From: Oidiodendron maius Zn
Lineage: Eukaryota; Ascomycota; Leotiomycetes; Myxotrichaceae
NCBI GenBank assembly: GCA_000827325.1
Contig: KN832887.1
Span: 620,001 to 684,000 of the forward strand
Reading direction: 5' to 3'
DNA: 64,000 nt
Within the stretch, counting starts at the first letter, position 1; each line of letters opens with the position of its first letter. The position numbers were made by a program, and so were the translations under genes. This document shows, piece after piece, positions 40,988 through 52,528 of the stretch. A model generated the notes under the pieces. The model saw only the letters and a program-made list of their open reading frames with translations. It searched no databases and was not told where the DNA came from.

Positions 40988-42673
40988 TATAATTATCTAC
41001 GAAAGCGAATTGCACGCTGCAGGAAATGGCTTACTCCATGCGGGCAGTGCAGCTTATGCATTTTTCAAAGCAGTAATATGCGCTAGGACTACCTCGTTCT
41101 CCTCAGTGCCAGTCATGGGTACATCCCCATCGCCACCGGGGGCGGAGTGCACCGACTCGATTTTTGATATCCATTTATCCAGGAACACTTTCAAATAAGT
41201 TAGAGGCCATTCCCATCGATCATAGGGAAGGGATATCGGGAATGCAACATACATCTGTACTTGATAACTGCACGAGGTTGCTGCTTATATATCCATTCCC
41301 GCCAGCATCGCCGAGGATCCTTTAAAGCAGCCTTTTATTAAATATCGAATATTTAGATCTATCTAATGCATATAGGGGGTAGGATGGGGGGTAAGTGCTA
41401 GTAATATGCCTGGTTAACCTTTTACTTCTCCTCTCTTAAGAGTTATTTAAGCGTAAGTTAGCTAACTTTACTAAAGTTTATAGTTTTAGGCTTGGCCTCC
41501 CTCTAATATTACATTCTTAAGCATACCCTTGATATTATATCCTATTGCTCCTTTTCCCCTATATATACATTATACCTATATACCCTTTCTTACTTACTAT
41601 ATATACTCTTTCTCTCATAGGCTGCGCACTTTGGGTACCATGGCCCATGCCATCCATGTAATCAGCGTCCTCTAGAATTAGAGAAAAAAATTGAGCAAAA
41701 ATTCGCGAATAGCCTCATTCGCAGAGTCTATCTCAAAAGACGACAAAAATTATCATAAAAATTAATAGAGACGCACGATCGCTGGGCTGTCTTGCAACCC
41801 AAAGCGGCGAGCCCAGATCTTGTTCATGGCTACATTACGACAACCCCCTATAAACAAAAGCGGAGAATTTACTTCATTTCGCAAGATATAAAGAGCGTTT
41901 TCAATTCGATGCAAAAATGTCTCTAGCGTATCGGAAGGAAATTGCTGAAGAGTGCCAAGCGCCACGAGGATGAGCACCATATCTGCTCCAGGATAAATGA
42001 CTGGTTGCAGCTGGAAATAATCGTAAAAATCTTCCCAAAAATTGGAGAATATTTGGGCGGCATTTATCGTCAAAACTTGAATGTGCTTTGAATTGCCTAA
42101 TCTGATTGTCATTGTTGACCGATGATACTTGTCCGCACAAGCGACGAGTTGCTTCGAAGAGAGATTAGATGCATAATCTCTTTCGGCACTTGTCTAGACC
42201 TGAGCCCACGATCTTAGCATGACTTTTGGATGTTTCTACCAGAGCTTTCGTTTCCCCTTTATTACAAATAAAGGGGATTGGTAAGGGCTTATATTATCGT
42301 TAGGAGCCATCGTGTGCGCCTCCACCGCTATCTTTGTATTGCTAATGCGAAGTCACGGAGATGGACTGAAAATTATAGCCAGTCTTATTTCGGGCCATAC
42401 GCATTTTATTCGCTGTCGGGCGATTACAGCCCGCATTAGACACGATGACACGCAGCGCTGGCCGAGAATCGGCTTGGCACGGCCAACTTCCTGACAAATC
42501 AAGTACTTTGGCACATTAGTAAAACTTCATCCACAAGTTTGTTTGATATCATATCTTAATTGCCCGTCAAGCACAAGAAAATATATATAACCCAGCAGGA
42601 AAAGTAACTACAAGTCAAATTATGAAAATATTCTAGAATATTATAAGTTTCCCGAGGATAAGATTATTCAACA
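40988..42673. other. spacer, AT-rich, with one doubtful minus-strand frame
   Basis: 41330-41620 is strongly TA-rich. A minus-strand frame at 41762-42112 (116 aa, GADMVLILVALGTLQQFPSD) has a protein-like composition but no family or splice partner that I could find. Confidence 0.35.
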
Positions 42674-43741
42674 ATGTCCATCTCTTTCACGATTGTCGAT
42701 GTATTTTCCAAAACCCAATTCAAAGGCAACCCGCTTGCGATTGTTGATAACACAGCGGATAGCCTTAGTGAAACTCAGATGAAGATAATTTCTCGCCAGT
42801 TCAACCTTTCGGAGACAACCTTCTTCTCTCCCCCGACGGTACCATCAGCCACCTATCGACTACGCTCCTTCCTCCCGGATGGACGAGAAGTATTTGGAGC
42901 TGGCCACAATATTCTGGGAGTATGGTGGTGGCTTGCCACAGCCGGTTTTCTGGATCTCTCAAAGCCAAATTCTGCCGACAAATCAAATGGCGTTGAAGAA
43001 TTTATATTTCACCAACAGTTAGGAGATGATGTGCTGCCTGTTAAAGTTATGAGGATCGCGAGAGATGAATTATCATCAGGACAAACAGGGTCCATGGACT
43101 CCCCAGCCGAGATATCCATCTCCATTCGACAAATCAGTCCAGACTTCTATAACTTCCACCCTAACCCAGCGGAACTTGCCCAAAGTTTTGGTCTCACCGC
43201 TGCGGACATTGGCTTGTCTCATGATGTCGCACAAAATAACTCTTCCAAACCCCTTCGCCCACAAGTCGTGTCAACATCGACAACTCGACATCTCCTGGTG
43301 CCTATCTCCTCGGTCTCTGCTTTAAATCGGGCTTCTGTACAGCGCGATAAACTTCTCCGGCAGCTTTCCATCGTAGATAACAAAGCTTACGGGCTCTACT
43401 TGTTCACGCCGATGCCTTCATCACCGGATTCTAGAGGTAAAGCTATATATCAGGCGAGGTTTTTCAGCCCAGGCATGTCTGGAGAGGACCCGGCTACAGG
43501 GAGCGCTGCGGGACCTTTGTCTGCTTACCTGTATAGGCATGGTCATCTGGACATTACCGGGTCTGTTGGAAAGCTGACGATTCAGCAAGGGATAAGTGTC
43601 GGTAGAGAATGTTGGATTGATGTTACCCTTTCTGTGACCACTATTGGAGATAGTGAGGTGTTGAATGTGGATCTGTCGGGAGGTGGTGTAAAGGTTGCAA
43701 GCGGGGAGATAGCTCTTCCTAGTATCGATCTCCACTTCTAA
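42674..43741 (+). CDS. PhzF family isomerase/epimerase-like protein (355 aa)
   Basis: Single exon from the ATG at 42674. The protein begins FTIVDVFSKTQFKGNPLAIV, the usual PhzF opening. Catalytic Glu47 sits in NLSETTFF, followed by YRLRSFLPDGREVFGAGH, the substrate-side motif of the first half-barrel. The second half carries ARFFSPGMSGEDPATGSAAG, with the conserved GxDPATGSA signature, here with Glu-Asp. PhzF proteins have two pseudo-symmetric diaminopimelate-epimerase-like domains and catalyse proton shifts; in phenazine bacteria the substrate is DHHA. Fungal members have mostly unknown substrates. No phenazine or other biosynthetic genes surround it. Length is normal and the frame intact. 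Confidence 0.92.
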   Translation: MSISFTIVDVFSKTQFKGNPLAIVDNTADSLSETQMKIISRQFNLSETTFFSPPTVPSATYRLRSFLPDGREVFGAGHNILGVWWWLATAGFLDLSKPNSADKSNGVEEFIFHQQLGDDVLPVKVMRIARDELSSGQTGSMDSPAEISISIRQISPDFYNFHPNPAELAQSFGLTAADIGLSHDVAQNNSSKPLRPQVVSTSTTRHLLVPISSVSALNRASVQRDKLLRQLSIVDNKAYGLYLFTPMPSSPDSRGKAIYQARFFSPGMSGEDPATGSAAGPLSAYLYRHGHLDITGSVGKLTIQQGISVGRECWIDVTLSVTTIGDSEVLNVDLSGGGVKVASGEIALPSIDLHF

Positions 43742-43800
43742 TAGGTCCCATTTTTATAGTCTGCCCAAACTATGAAACCAGTCGTTACTTAATATTGCCA

Positions 43801-43951
43801 GCTCTCTTTAACGGCCAGCTACCTAACAAATGTAGAAATAAATGCCCATTGCCCAGTATTCTAAGTTGCTCTACCATCGGCTACGACTCATATGGGGCTT
43901 CTTGAAACCATGTCAAGTGATCGATCACATGGCTCCTCCGAATTCGGAAAT
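43801..43951 (+). repeat. 151-bp dispersed repeat, unmutated copy
   Basis: Direct repeat of about 52377-52528. Starts GCTCTCTTTAACGGCCAGCT and ends AATTCGGAAATG. By eye the pair differ at ten positions, all of them C or G here and T or A in the other copy. Here the + frame MPIAQYSKLLYHRLRLIWGF stays open for about 60 codons. The parent gene or element was not recognised. Confidence 0.85.
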
Positions 43952-44292
43952 GCTGCAACAAGAATCCTCTGGCATCTGGCTCTTATATTTTGCTACACAT
44001 GTCAACCGGCTGTTTGATTGAGCTAGGCATACCCTAAGGCGGGATACAATAGGTAACAAACAATGCTTTAGATGACGGCGGAGAGGTTTGATTGGTTACC
44101 TTTGCCCGGAGCGATATCGCTAGGCGGACCGAAATCGCCCTGATATTTAGAAAAGACGTGAGAATCCCCATATACTCAAGCTCACAGTATGTAAAACCAA
44201 AAATAAAAGGACATTCTCCCAGCAAAGATCATCTTTAATAAAAGCAGGACTTTAATAAAGCCAAACCACTTCTCTCATACAATCCATCCTAG

Positions 44293-45492
44293 ATGAATAT
44301 CTTGCAGTTTCTACTACTTAGTTGTGCATTTGCATCGAGCGCGTTTGCAAATGTCTACAGTCTGGAATCTACCATTCCATGGGCTCCTACAACTCCGGCA
44401 TTAGTTGATCAAAGTACAATCTTCAATGGGACTTACTATCTGTCTGACCGCTCGAATGCCGGTGTCCATGTAATCTCTCTCTCCGACTACACTCAGCGCA
44501 TGATCATCGGCGGCTTCCACACTGGTCTCGCCAATGGCTCCGCCTCTTCTGAACTATCGGGCCCAAACGGCCTTGTAGTCCTTCCTAATCGCAATGAACT
44601 TTATGTTGGCGATGGAGACGGTAGCATTAAAGTTATCTCACTTCTGACAAACACCATCGTCGCCAACATCAGCACAGGTTTCCAAACTCGTGCAGACGAG
44701 CTTGATTATGATCCCATGAACCAAATAGTCGTCGTTACAAATCCCAGCGAGCATATCCCTTCAGTCAGCATTATAAACGCAACCAGTCGATCTGTTCTAG
44801 GCAATATCTCATTCCCAGGGGCCTTCACCCTCGAACAGCCTGCTTTTAACCCTTCTGATTTAAAGTTCTACGTTTCAATTCCCTTATCCAATTTTTATCT
44901 AGGCGGCGCCCTGGCAGTCCTTAACATCACCTCCCTCACGGTCGCAAACACAATCCCCATTCCGGAGTGTCTTAATGCAGGAATCGCCTTTGGTGCACGC
45001 AATCAACTCTTCTTAGGCTGCTCTGCAACGCAACTCAGCGCCTTTGGCTTCGCAGCGAGTTATGTAATGGACATTTCGACAGGAACTATTGTGCATAATA
45101 TTTCGGGTATTTCGGGGAACGACCAAGTGGCATACTCGAGCTCTACGGGCTGGTTCTATGCTGCTGCTTTCCAGAATGTGTTAGCAAATGGAACGGAAAT
45201 ACCAAGAGTGGCAGTTATAGCAAGCAATGGGACGGTGTTACAGAGCATTGCGACGGATAACAGTGTTGCCCATTCCCTCGCTGTCGATGAGCAAACGGGG
45301 AAGTTGGTGATACCCGTCAAGGCACGAGGAATTTTGGTTTACAACCGAACGGGGACTGCCACAATTACTGTCAGCAGTTCTATATCCCCAATATCTGTGA
45401 CGCCTACTGCAAAAAGTGACGCCCCGAAACAGCTATTTAACCTATTGTTTCTGGTTGGCGTAGGACTGTTTTGGTCTGTTCTGTGGTTGTAA
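44293..45492 (+). CDS. secreted, probably GPI-anchored beta-propeller protein (399 aa)
   Basis: Single exon. Residues 1-19 (MNILQFLLLSCAFASSAFA) are a signal peptide. The mature chain has repeated strand-turn units typical of YVTN/NHL six-bladed propellers (GPNGLVVLPNRNELYVGDGD, GSIKVISLLTNTIVANI, VSIINATSRSVLGNISF). It has many N-glycosylation sequons (NGT, NIS, NIT, NGT). A Ser/Thr-rich stretch precedes a C-terminal hydrophobic segment (LLFLVGVGLFWSVLWL) with small residues ahead of it, suiting GPI attachment at the wall or plasma membrane. Similar proteins are common and unnamed in ascomycetes; function unknown. Frame intact. Confidence 0.85.
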   Translation: MNILQFLLLSCAFASSAFANVYSLESTIPWAPTTPALVDQSTIFNGTYYLSDRSNAGVHVISLSDYTQRMIIGGFHTGLANGSASSELSGPNGLVVLPNRNELYVGDGDGSIKVISLLTNTIVANISTGFQTRADELDYDPMNQIVVVTNPSEHIPSVSIINATSRSVLGNISFPGAFTLEQPAFNPSDLKFYVSIPLSNFYLGGALAVLNITSLTVANTIPIPECLNAGIAFGARNQLFLGCSATQLSAFGFAASYVMDISTGTIVHNISGISGNDQVAYSSSTGWFYAAAFQNVLANGTEIPRVAVIASNGTVLQSIATDNSVAHSLAVDEQTGKLVIPVKARGILVYNRTGTATITVSSSISPISVTPTAKSDAPKQLFNLLFLVGVGLFWSVLWL

Positions 45493-46749
45493 GTGACAAA
45501 TCAATCTCCGGTTACTGACTGGTACTTATTGAGAAGCTCTACTGTACATAATGCTTTTAGCTTTGCGACCCAAAATTGTAAGCCGAAGATATTGTGGCCT
45601 AAAGAGCGAGAATAAAAGTGTCATACGATATGTTACAACTGTTCTCTAATTGTATCGCCTGCTTTTGGGGTAACATTGATTATGACACTATAAAGAATGC
45701 CATGTAAAAGTTATAAAAACGATTTATAATAATACCAAAATCCCTAGTAATATAGTATATTACTTCTAGAAATGGTACGAGGTTAGCCATATTGTGGTAT
45801 ACAGACTTCATACCGTGTCAGGTGCCACAAAGGGGGACTGTTGAGTCAGATACGTGGCACTAGTTGGGGTAATGCAGAGCTGAGAAAAATGATAGGTAGG
45901 AAACGGGGGAAGGGGGAAGTCCTGTGATCAGTCTACTGCTACCAAAGACCATATCTTCAAAATAATGCCCCGACGTGCGAGTCTGGTGCAGCTTCCTAGT
46001 AATTTATCTTCAACCCAGCTGCGGACTACTAGCTAGCCCCCTAAAAGCCTGAGAGTCCCTTTCGACCCTCCAGCAGGTGAACTTACCTCAACTGCCGTTC
46101 TCTCAGTTAACTCCCTGTCAGCCTGCGAGTCCCTAGCGACCATCTGGTAGTTGAATTGAGACCTGCTGTCATTCTCCAGCTAGCTACTGCTTCAATCTGT
46201 ACTGCTAAGACACATGATATACCTGCTATTGAATGAAATCTTAGGACCCATGGAGATTCGCACATAATGACAAGAGAAGAGAGATTATTTTGGTTCAATT
46301 TTTCTGAGTACGCTGCGGGCGTTGAAATGATAGCAGGGAAAAAGTTAGTATGGGCTATGCCTACTTCATTGAGAGATCGGACCAATTCGCTAGTCGGAGC
46401 GGTGATCGCGCCGACGGGATCCCGCGTCGTCAACTACCGCAAGGTCGGCGCCGTCTTGCTGACGCCTCGTAATGCCTATAGATCCAACACAACGATTCAT
46501 AATGTGGTAAGGGGTGAGCATCAGAATGTCACCCAATGCCTCTGATTGATAAGTTTGAACTTTTTTTTCATTGCGCCGTACAGGTTTTCAACATTTTAAA
46601 CACCCCAACGTCCTCCTTCACTCCGTCTCACCATGCTCTACTTCTCGCTATTGTCATTACACACTCTGTTTGTTTTACTGTATCCCTCTTAAATTGCATT
46701 CTTAAAGTTCTGCTCTCACTTTCAACCGGGAACTGCAGCATATCGCAAA
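45493..46749. other. spacer and promoter side of the RTA1 gene
   Basis: AT-rich to 45.8 kb; then a diverged tandem pair (see 46018-46185). The last 150 bp before 46750 are pyrimidine-rich, as in fungal promoters. Confidence 0.4.
46018..46185 (+). repeat. diverged tandem duplication, period about 85 bp
   Basis: AGCCTGAGAGTCCCTTTCGA near 46046 and AGCCTGCGAGTCCCTAGCGA near 46119 head two matching blocks that both end CTG(C/T)(C/T)(G/A)TTCTC. The alignment is by eye. No coding role seen. Confidence 0.5.
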
Positions 46750-47874
46750 ATGTCGGGCGACGTTAGCGCAAACTTCACAGCCAACCCCAATGGCACACTG
46801 AACTTGTTCGTGAAGGGCCGGGAGACATTATTCATTCCCACCGATGGTCTGACCGGTTACAACCGCTATAACAACACTGCCTATGGGAACCTCACTCTGC
46901 TTGAAAATCAAAACTTGTGCAGTCTCACCACTTGCGACCTGACGCTTGCCTCTTTCGACTATCGACCTAGCCTGGGTGGAAATGTTTTCTACGCCTCCAT
47001 CTTCGGTGTTTATCTCGTTATGAACATCTATCTTGGCATCCGGCACAAAACCTGGGGCTATATGGCTGCAATGTTATGGGGGCTTGCAGGGGAAATCATT
47101 GGCTATATTGCACGAGTTCTCCTTTATCAAAACCCTTTTGATCCCAGCGGCAATGACTTCCTCATCTATATTGTCTGCCTCACAATATCACCTGCCTTCT
47201 TATCCGCTGCTATATACCTCTGCCTGGGACGCATAGTTGTGGTGTTCAGCGAACGAATCTCCCGCTTCCGTCCGCGTACATACACCCTTATCTTCTGCGG
47301 TTGCGATTTCTTCTCCCTCATCCTTCAAGCTGCAGGAGGTGGTATGACGGCCAGTGCGACAACCTACACCTCGCAGCAGACTGGCATTAATATCATGTTG
47401 GCGGGTCTTTCCTGCCAAGTTGCATCCCTTCTCATCTTCGCGGTTATGTCACTCGAATATTCGTACCGCCTTTACAAGAACCCCTTATCTTGGGACACCA
47501 CCCACTCAGCACTCTACGAAAGCAAGGTCTTTAAGGCCTTCCTCTGTAGCCTCGCCCTTGCTACTTTAGCTATTTTTACGCGATCGATCTTTCGAGTCGC
47601 TGAACTGTCAGGTGGCTTCCATGGCTCGCTGGCCAACAATCAGATCTCGTTCATGGTTCTAGAGGGTGCTATGATCACGATTGCCTGCTCATGCCTTACA
47701 CTCTTGCATCCTGGTATCTCCTTCCAGGGAAGTTGGTCGAGTGCTAATTTCACGTTTCGGACGAGAAAGGATGGCGATCTTGAGAAGACTATCCATCCCA
47801 CCTCGGTTGAAAGCGGGGAGATTACCGTTAATGAGCAGGCCAATATTGGGAGTGGAGAAGAAAATGTGTCTTAG
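46750..47874 (+). CDS. RTA1-like lipid-translocating exporter family membrane protein (374 aa)
   Basis: Single exon. A glycosylated N-terminal outside segment (residues 1-65, NFT, NGT, NNT, NLT sequons, with TTCDLTLASFDYRPSLGGN) precedes seven hydrophobic segments. Family landmarks are FYASIFGVYLVMNIYLGIRH, EIIGYIARVLLYQNPF, LTISPAFLSAAIYLCLGRIV and CDFFSLILQAAGGGM. FTRSIFRVAELSGGF follows, and a polar tail lies in the cytoplasm. RTA1/RSB1 proteins are linked to resistance to 7-aminocholesterol and to sphingoid-base release; the exact cargo here is unknown. Neighbour of an MFS permease on the same strand, 1.2 kb apart, with no sign of co-transcription. Confidence 0.93.
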   Translation: MSGDVSANFTANPNGTLNLFVKGRETLFIPTDGLTGYNRYNNTAYGNLTLLENQNLCSLTTCDLTLASFDYRPSLGGNVFYASIFGVYLVMNIYLGIRHKTWGYMAAMLWGLAGEIIGYIARVLLYQNPFDPSGNDFLIYIVCLTISPAFLSAAIYLCLGRIVVVFSERISRFRPRTYTLIFCGCDFFSLILQAAGGGMTASATTYTSQQTGINIMLAGLSCQVASLLIFAVMSLEYSYRLYKNPLSWDTTHSALYESKVFKAFLCSLALATLAIFTRSIFRVAELSGGFHGSLANNQISFMVLEGAMITIACSCLTLLHPGISFQGSWSSANFTFRTRKDGDLEKTIHPTSVESGEITVNEQANIGSGEENVS

Positions 47875-49057
47875 ATGAAAGGGAGGTGGGTTGAACTTGA
47901 AATATTGCAGTAGACGAGTAACCCCGCTATATGCTTCAGTATGCAAGAGCTTAGTACCAACTCTCAGCTTTCTGTTGCTCAGAACTGCGGCGGGTATCCT
48001 GTCTGTTGATTATTTTGGATGTATCCTCAGAGACTATGTTTCCTTTCACTATCATTTAGACCCGGAGGCCATAATAATATTTGATTATCAAAACTAAATC
48101 TTAGCGAGAATATCTCATTTTGGATCGCAGAAAGCTGCTTTATTTCAATGGTGACAGGTAATACCGTACAAAATCCGAAGTCGCAAATTCGAGAATAGCT
48201 ACAAATGATTTCTTGCTGCAGCTGATGAAAATAAGAACAAGATATCCTTGGTATTATCAGGCACCGCCGATGGTCGCATGTAGTCTAGCTCTCCCTAGCT
48301 CTTACACGGCATTGAGCTCCCCAAATGCCTCAGTCGTGAGAAAAGACACGCCTATAGAATGAAGTGTAGGGAATATTTCTGCATCTTCTGCACCGTTGGC
48401 ATTTCAATCTATGTTTGTTACGGCTGGATTTAAACGAGACGGTTCATGATAAACTGAAGCAATGCAAGCTAGTTGCCTTTCGACGTCTTACCCAACGAGA
48501 TGAACTCTTTATATACTACTGCTATCTCCATCACCCATTCATTACCACTTCCGATCCTTGTCACTCGTACTCACCCGGGGCGGACGGGTTGGAGAACTTC
48601 GGAGAGCCACATCCACCACATCGGCACATGGAGGTAGGTCATCTAACTTGACTGCAACGCCTGCACTGTTTCACTCAGCCATGCCGGGGGCTCGGCAGTT
48701 AAAGAGTTAAGAAGTACGTATGCCATCAGTTATAGCACAATTTTGGAATAGTATTAATTGAGAAATATGAAGACTTTGCTGCCTAGCGACCTAGTTCGTC
48801 AGCCGTTAGGGACCTACCAAACCACGGGAGGAGGAAATGTCACTCGCTCCGGGCTCGGCAACTGGTCCGCATTCGCACCGATGGGGACGTCCGACCACTC
48901 TGGGGATATGTACAGTACAGGAGTGTCTCTTCCCCAGGCTCGCCCCGATTCCCCGGATTTCTCAGATTTATTTTCGTATGTATAGGAACGACCCGCGCCC
49001 GAATTAACCCAAATCATCTTCCTACGTCTAGTTCACGCTCTACTTTCTCAAAACAAC
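47875..49057. other. spacer upstream of the MFS gene
   Basis: An open frame at 48758-48985 ends 73 bp before the MFS start. It is GC-rich and lacks a family, so it is more likely leader or promoter DNA than a gene. Confidence 0.4.
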
Positions 49058-50813
49058 ATGATGAACGACGAGTCGAAGGACGATGTGCGACAATCGCATG
49101 TTGAGAGTTTGAATAATGTTAAGAGCTTCGGGTCAAGAGATGTCGCCACCCAGCTCGTCGACGTTTACACTGCAGTTAATATTACTCCAGAGCAGAGTAA
49201 ACAATGCCTCCGCCGAATTGACCTAGTTCTCTTACCCGTCATGTTCATATCGTTCGCTTTTCAGTACTTGGATAAGGCCTGTTTGACGTCAGCGGCCCTC
49301 TTTGGTATTATTCCAGATCTCAACCTCTACACGATGTGAGTAATTTAAAATGCAGTATTTAGCAGAACCCCTCTGATCTGGTTATTATAGTTCAGCGTCG
49401 GGATTGAGTACCCAGAAATACGGGTACTGCTCCTTAATATTTTACTGGGGCTATTTGATTGGTCGTAAGTTGATACTCTGCCCCCTTTCTACCGTAGAAG
49501 TGGCGTAACTAAGATGTGCGGAAGTCCTCCCTGGCGTGTACCTCGTTCAACGCTTCCCTCTTGGCAAATATGTTGCTGTCGTTGTTCGTGTACCTATTCT
49601 ATAAGCCCAAACAAATTAACTAATCTTTGTAGTTATTTCTATGGGGAGGTGTCGCGGTTTGCACTGTTGCTGTGACTTCCTACCATGGCCTTCTGGCCCA
49701 ACGCTTTTTTCTTGGTGTCACTGAGGCGGGGCTCTCGCCGGCGTTCTCTCTAATCACCGTGATGTGGTACAAGCGTCAGGAACAGCCCTTGCGATTTGCC
49801 ATTTGGTTTTCAGCCAGTGGATTCTCGACCCTCGTTGGCTCTTTAATCTTTTACGCCATCGGACATATCCATGGAAGACTGGCCGCCTGGCAATATCAAT
49901 TCATGATTGTTGGAAGTCTTAGCTCTGTTTGGGGAATCTGTGTCTGGTTCTTATTACCTGACAGCCCTCTTACAGCCTTCTTCTTGTCAAAAGACATGAA
50001 AATGGTTGCCGTGGAAAGGATGAGATTAGAACTCATCGGAATTGAAAACAAACGGTTCAAATCAGAACAGGTTAAAGAAACCTTCACGGATCCAAAGACC
50101 TACCTCTATATGTTAATGATCTTTTCAATCAACATTACCAATGGCGCCGCTGGCGGGTTTGGTTCTATTATCGTCCTTAACTTCGGTGTATGTTATTCCT
50201 TGTGTGCTCTATAATGAAGTAAGATTCTTACCACGTCTAGTATACTATTTTGAGATCAATCCTACTCCTTGGTGTGGCAGGAGTGTTTGTTTTTGTTTTC
50301 ACCCTTGGTACAGGATTGATATCTGTCTTCTGGCGCAACACAAGATGTTACTGTGCCATGTTTTGCTGCCTTCCTGTCATAGCTGGCGCTGTTATGATTT
50401 GGAAATCAAATTGGCCGCACACAAAAGCTGCATCGCTTTGGGGCTTCTTTATGCTGACTGTGTTTTCGGGGGCCCAAGTGATGGTTCTGTCACTAGTCGG
50501 TGCAAACACTGCCGGACACACAAAAAAGGCGGTCACTGCTGGCCTGGTCTGGGCAGCGTATTCAGTGTCTAATGGTATCGCACCGCTCCTTGTTAAGACC
50601 CAGGAAACGACCCGACACTACCCATCATCTCTCATTCCAATCATATCGTTAATGTCGCTAGTATTTATTCTCCTTGGAATCTATCGCATTTATATTATGC
50701 ACCTGAACAAGAAAAGAGACAGTGTAAAATTAGTGGACAGGGATTCAGCTGCAAGAACAGGTTTCCTTGATATAACTGATCGTGAGAACGAGAACTTCCG
50801 TTATCAAGGATAA
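49058..50813 (+). CDS. MFS allantoate permease (Dal5/ACS family), five exons (512 aa)
   Basis: Exons 49058-49335, 49391-49464, 49525-49583, 49633-50187 and 50241-50813. Introns of 55, 60, 49 and 53 bp have donors GTGAGT, GTAAGT, GTTCGT and GTATGT; the third donor is weak and could shift by a few bases. Phases agree throughout. Order of landmarks: RIDLVLLPVMFISFAFQYLD (TM1), FYWGYLIGLLPGVYLVQRFP joined over intron 2, GKYVAVV and LFLWGGVAV joined over intron 3, GVTEAGLSPAFSLITVMWYK, then WPHTKAASLWGFFM in the C-terminal half. Twelve membrane segments are expected. The family carries allantoate, ureidosuccinate, nicotinate-like and other organic anions with protons across the plasma membrane. 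Substrate not determinable. Confidence 0.92.
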
Positions 50814-52376
50814 CTAAGTCATAGGCAATGTGTAAGGGCTGTTGAAAGGTTGGGCATGGGACACTCTAACATCTGATTAGGTCCTAGTTGTAGAAATTGG
50901 GGGCCATTTGACTAGGGGGATCTTGAGTTGAAGCTTGTGAGACGGATAATGCCCAGAGGCGCTGGGTTAGATGTTAAGTTAGAAATTGTTAGAGGTTTAG
51001 CGCATCAAATGGGAAGGTGTAATAAGCCTATTGATAGTAGGATTTTGCTTAGTAAAGGCCCAGGCTAAGCATCTGGATAAGTGATATTAAACACAGTCTA
51101 CGCACTGTAATTGCAGAAGTAATACTGAAGAAGGTAGGAGTGGGCATATATTCCGCCAGCCTACAGTGGAAACGAAGCAGCAGGCACAACAACAACAATA
51201 GCATCACAAAACTATGGTAGCTGGCAAATGTGGTAATATACTATTGAATTGGTGTCTGGAAAATTGTGGGTAGGATCTACGAACAACTTCGATGCTACTT
51301 GACTTAAGGCCAACTGACTTCAGAATTGAAGTGCTTGAAATTTCCCTACTGCAATTCACATTATGCAATGCTTTGCATGGATATTTGCATTATCAATAAC
51401 TGTCTGCGTCAACGAGACATATTGAGCAAGCTCCCCATCAGATACGACGAAGATGATGGCTAATTCCATCAAGTTGAAAACAACTAGCCGTCTCTAGCCT
51501 TCCCGACATCTCTGCCATGTCCGTTATCTGAGAGATAGTGAATCGATCGTATATGGGCTTTTCCGGGTAGAGATGCTGCGCCAGATCTTCCTTTGGCAAG
51601 AGGATAGATTAACAGCTGAAAACAGAGCCAGTCCTTCCTTTTGTGCTGTCGGAAGCACATCTCTTTCCATCGTCAATGCCCAGCTCAGTCGAACGAAATC
51701 CCCTCTTTTCTTCGCGAACCGTCCTATTTCTTAAGGTCTGCGTCTCCTAAATGATACCCAGCCTTAGGAGCGGCGGGGAGCGGCGGAGAGCATTATTTAT
51801 CTCTATGAGTAACATCTTTAATCATTCCCTATGTAGAAAGTCACGCTTGCTACGGCAGGTAATTTTAGTTGCTTTATACAAGCGCAAATTTGCCCCGCGC
51901 GGAGGCCAATAGCCCAATAGCCACTGCTAGCTTGTCCTATGGCCATTGAAATTAGCCGCTCCCCCACCTACTTCTTACCAACTTACAAGCTAATAGCCCC
52001 CGATTGCCGGGCTTACGTAGACGCCGGCGTCGAAATTTCCGACTTCCCCGTCGGCACCCCACGGTGGTATCAGTTTCAGCACACGAGGTTCCATCTAGCT
52101 CTGTTAATTAAATAGATGAGAGTACACCCTCAAAATTGTCTTTTGATTAGCACCTTTCATCTTAATTTGCACATTTGGAAGCTAGATTTTTGAAATCTTT
52201 TTGAGCCTTGGTTATCCGGTCTCACCTCAATCTAGAGAACATCGTGATATTTTACATAAAGATCTCAATGAAATGTGCTGTTGCAATAGGGGTCCTCTTT
52301 TCGCATGAATGAGCTGCTTATTTAACTACTAACCAGTTCTGGACGTTCCTCTGTGTAAGCCCTCGAGAAATTCAGT
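50814..52376. other. 1.6-kb spacer
   Basis: No coding frames of note. GC-rich patches near 51770 and 51890-52070 (CGGCGGGGAGCGGCGGAG, GACGCCGGCGTCG) stand out from the AT-rich surroundings. Confidence 0.4.
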
Positions 52377-52528
52377 GCTCTCTTTAACGGCCAACTACTT
52401 AACAAATGTAAAAATAAATGCCCATTGTCCAGTATTCTAAGTTGCTCTACTATCGGCTACGACTTATATGGGGCTTCTTAAAACCATGTCAAGTGATCGA
52501 TCACATAGCTCCTCCAAATTCAGAAATG
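52377..52528 (+). repeat. 151-bp dispersed repeat, C:G to T:A mutated copy
   Basis: Partner of 43801-43951, 8.58 kb away in the same orientation. By eye it differs by ten transitions, each C-to-T or G-to-A relative to that copy, with at most a one-base length difference. Homology stops abruptly at AGAAATG. Confidence 0.85.

Noticed and set aside
41762-42112. 116-aa minus-strand frame that looks protein-like
   Set aside because: No recognised motif, no splice partner, and AT-rich decayed surroundings; could be a relic but cannot be supported.
48758-48985. 75-aa frame just upstream of the MFS permease
   Set aside because: No family, opposite strand equally open, position suits promoter or leader DNA.
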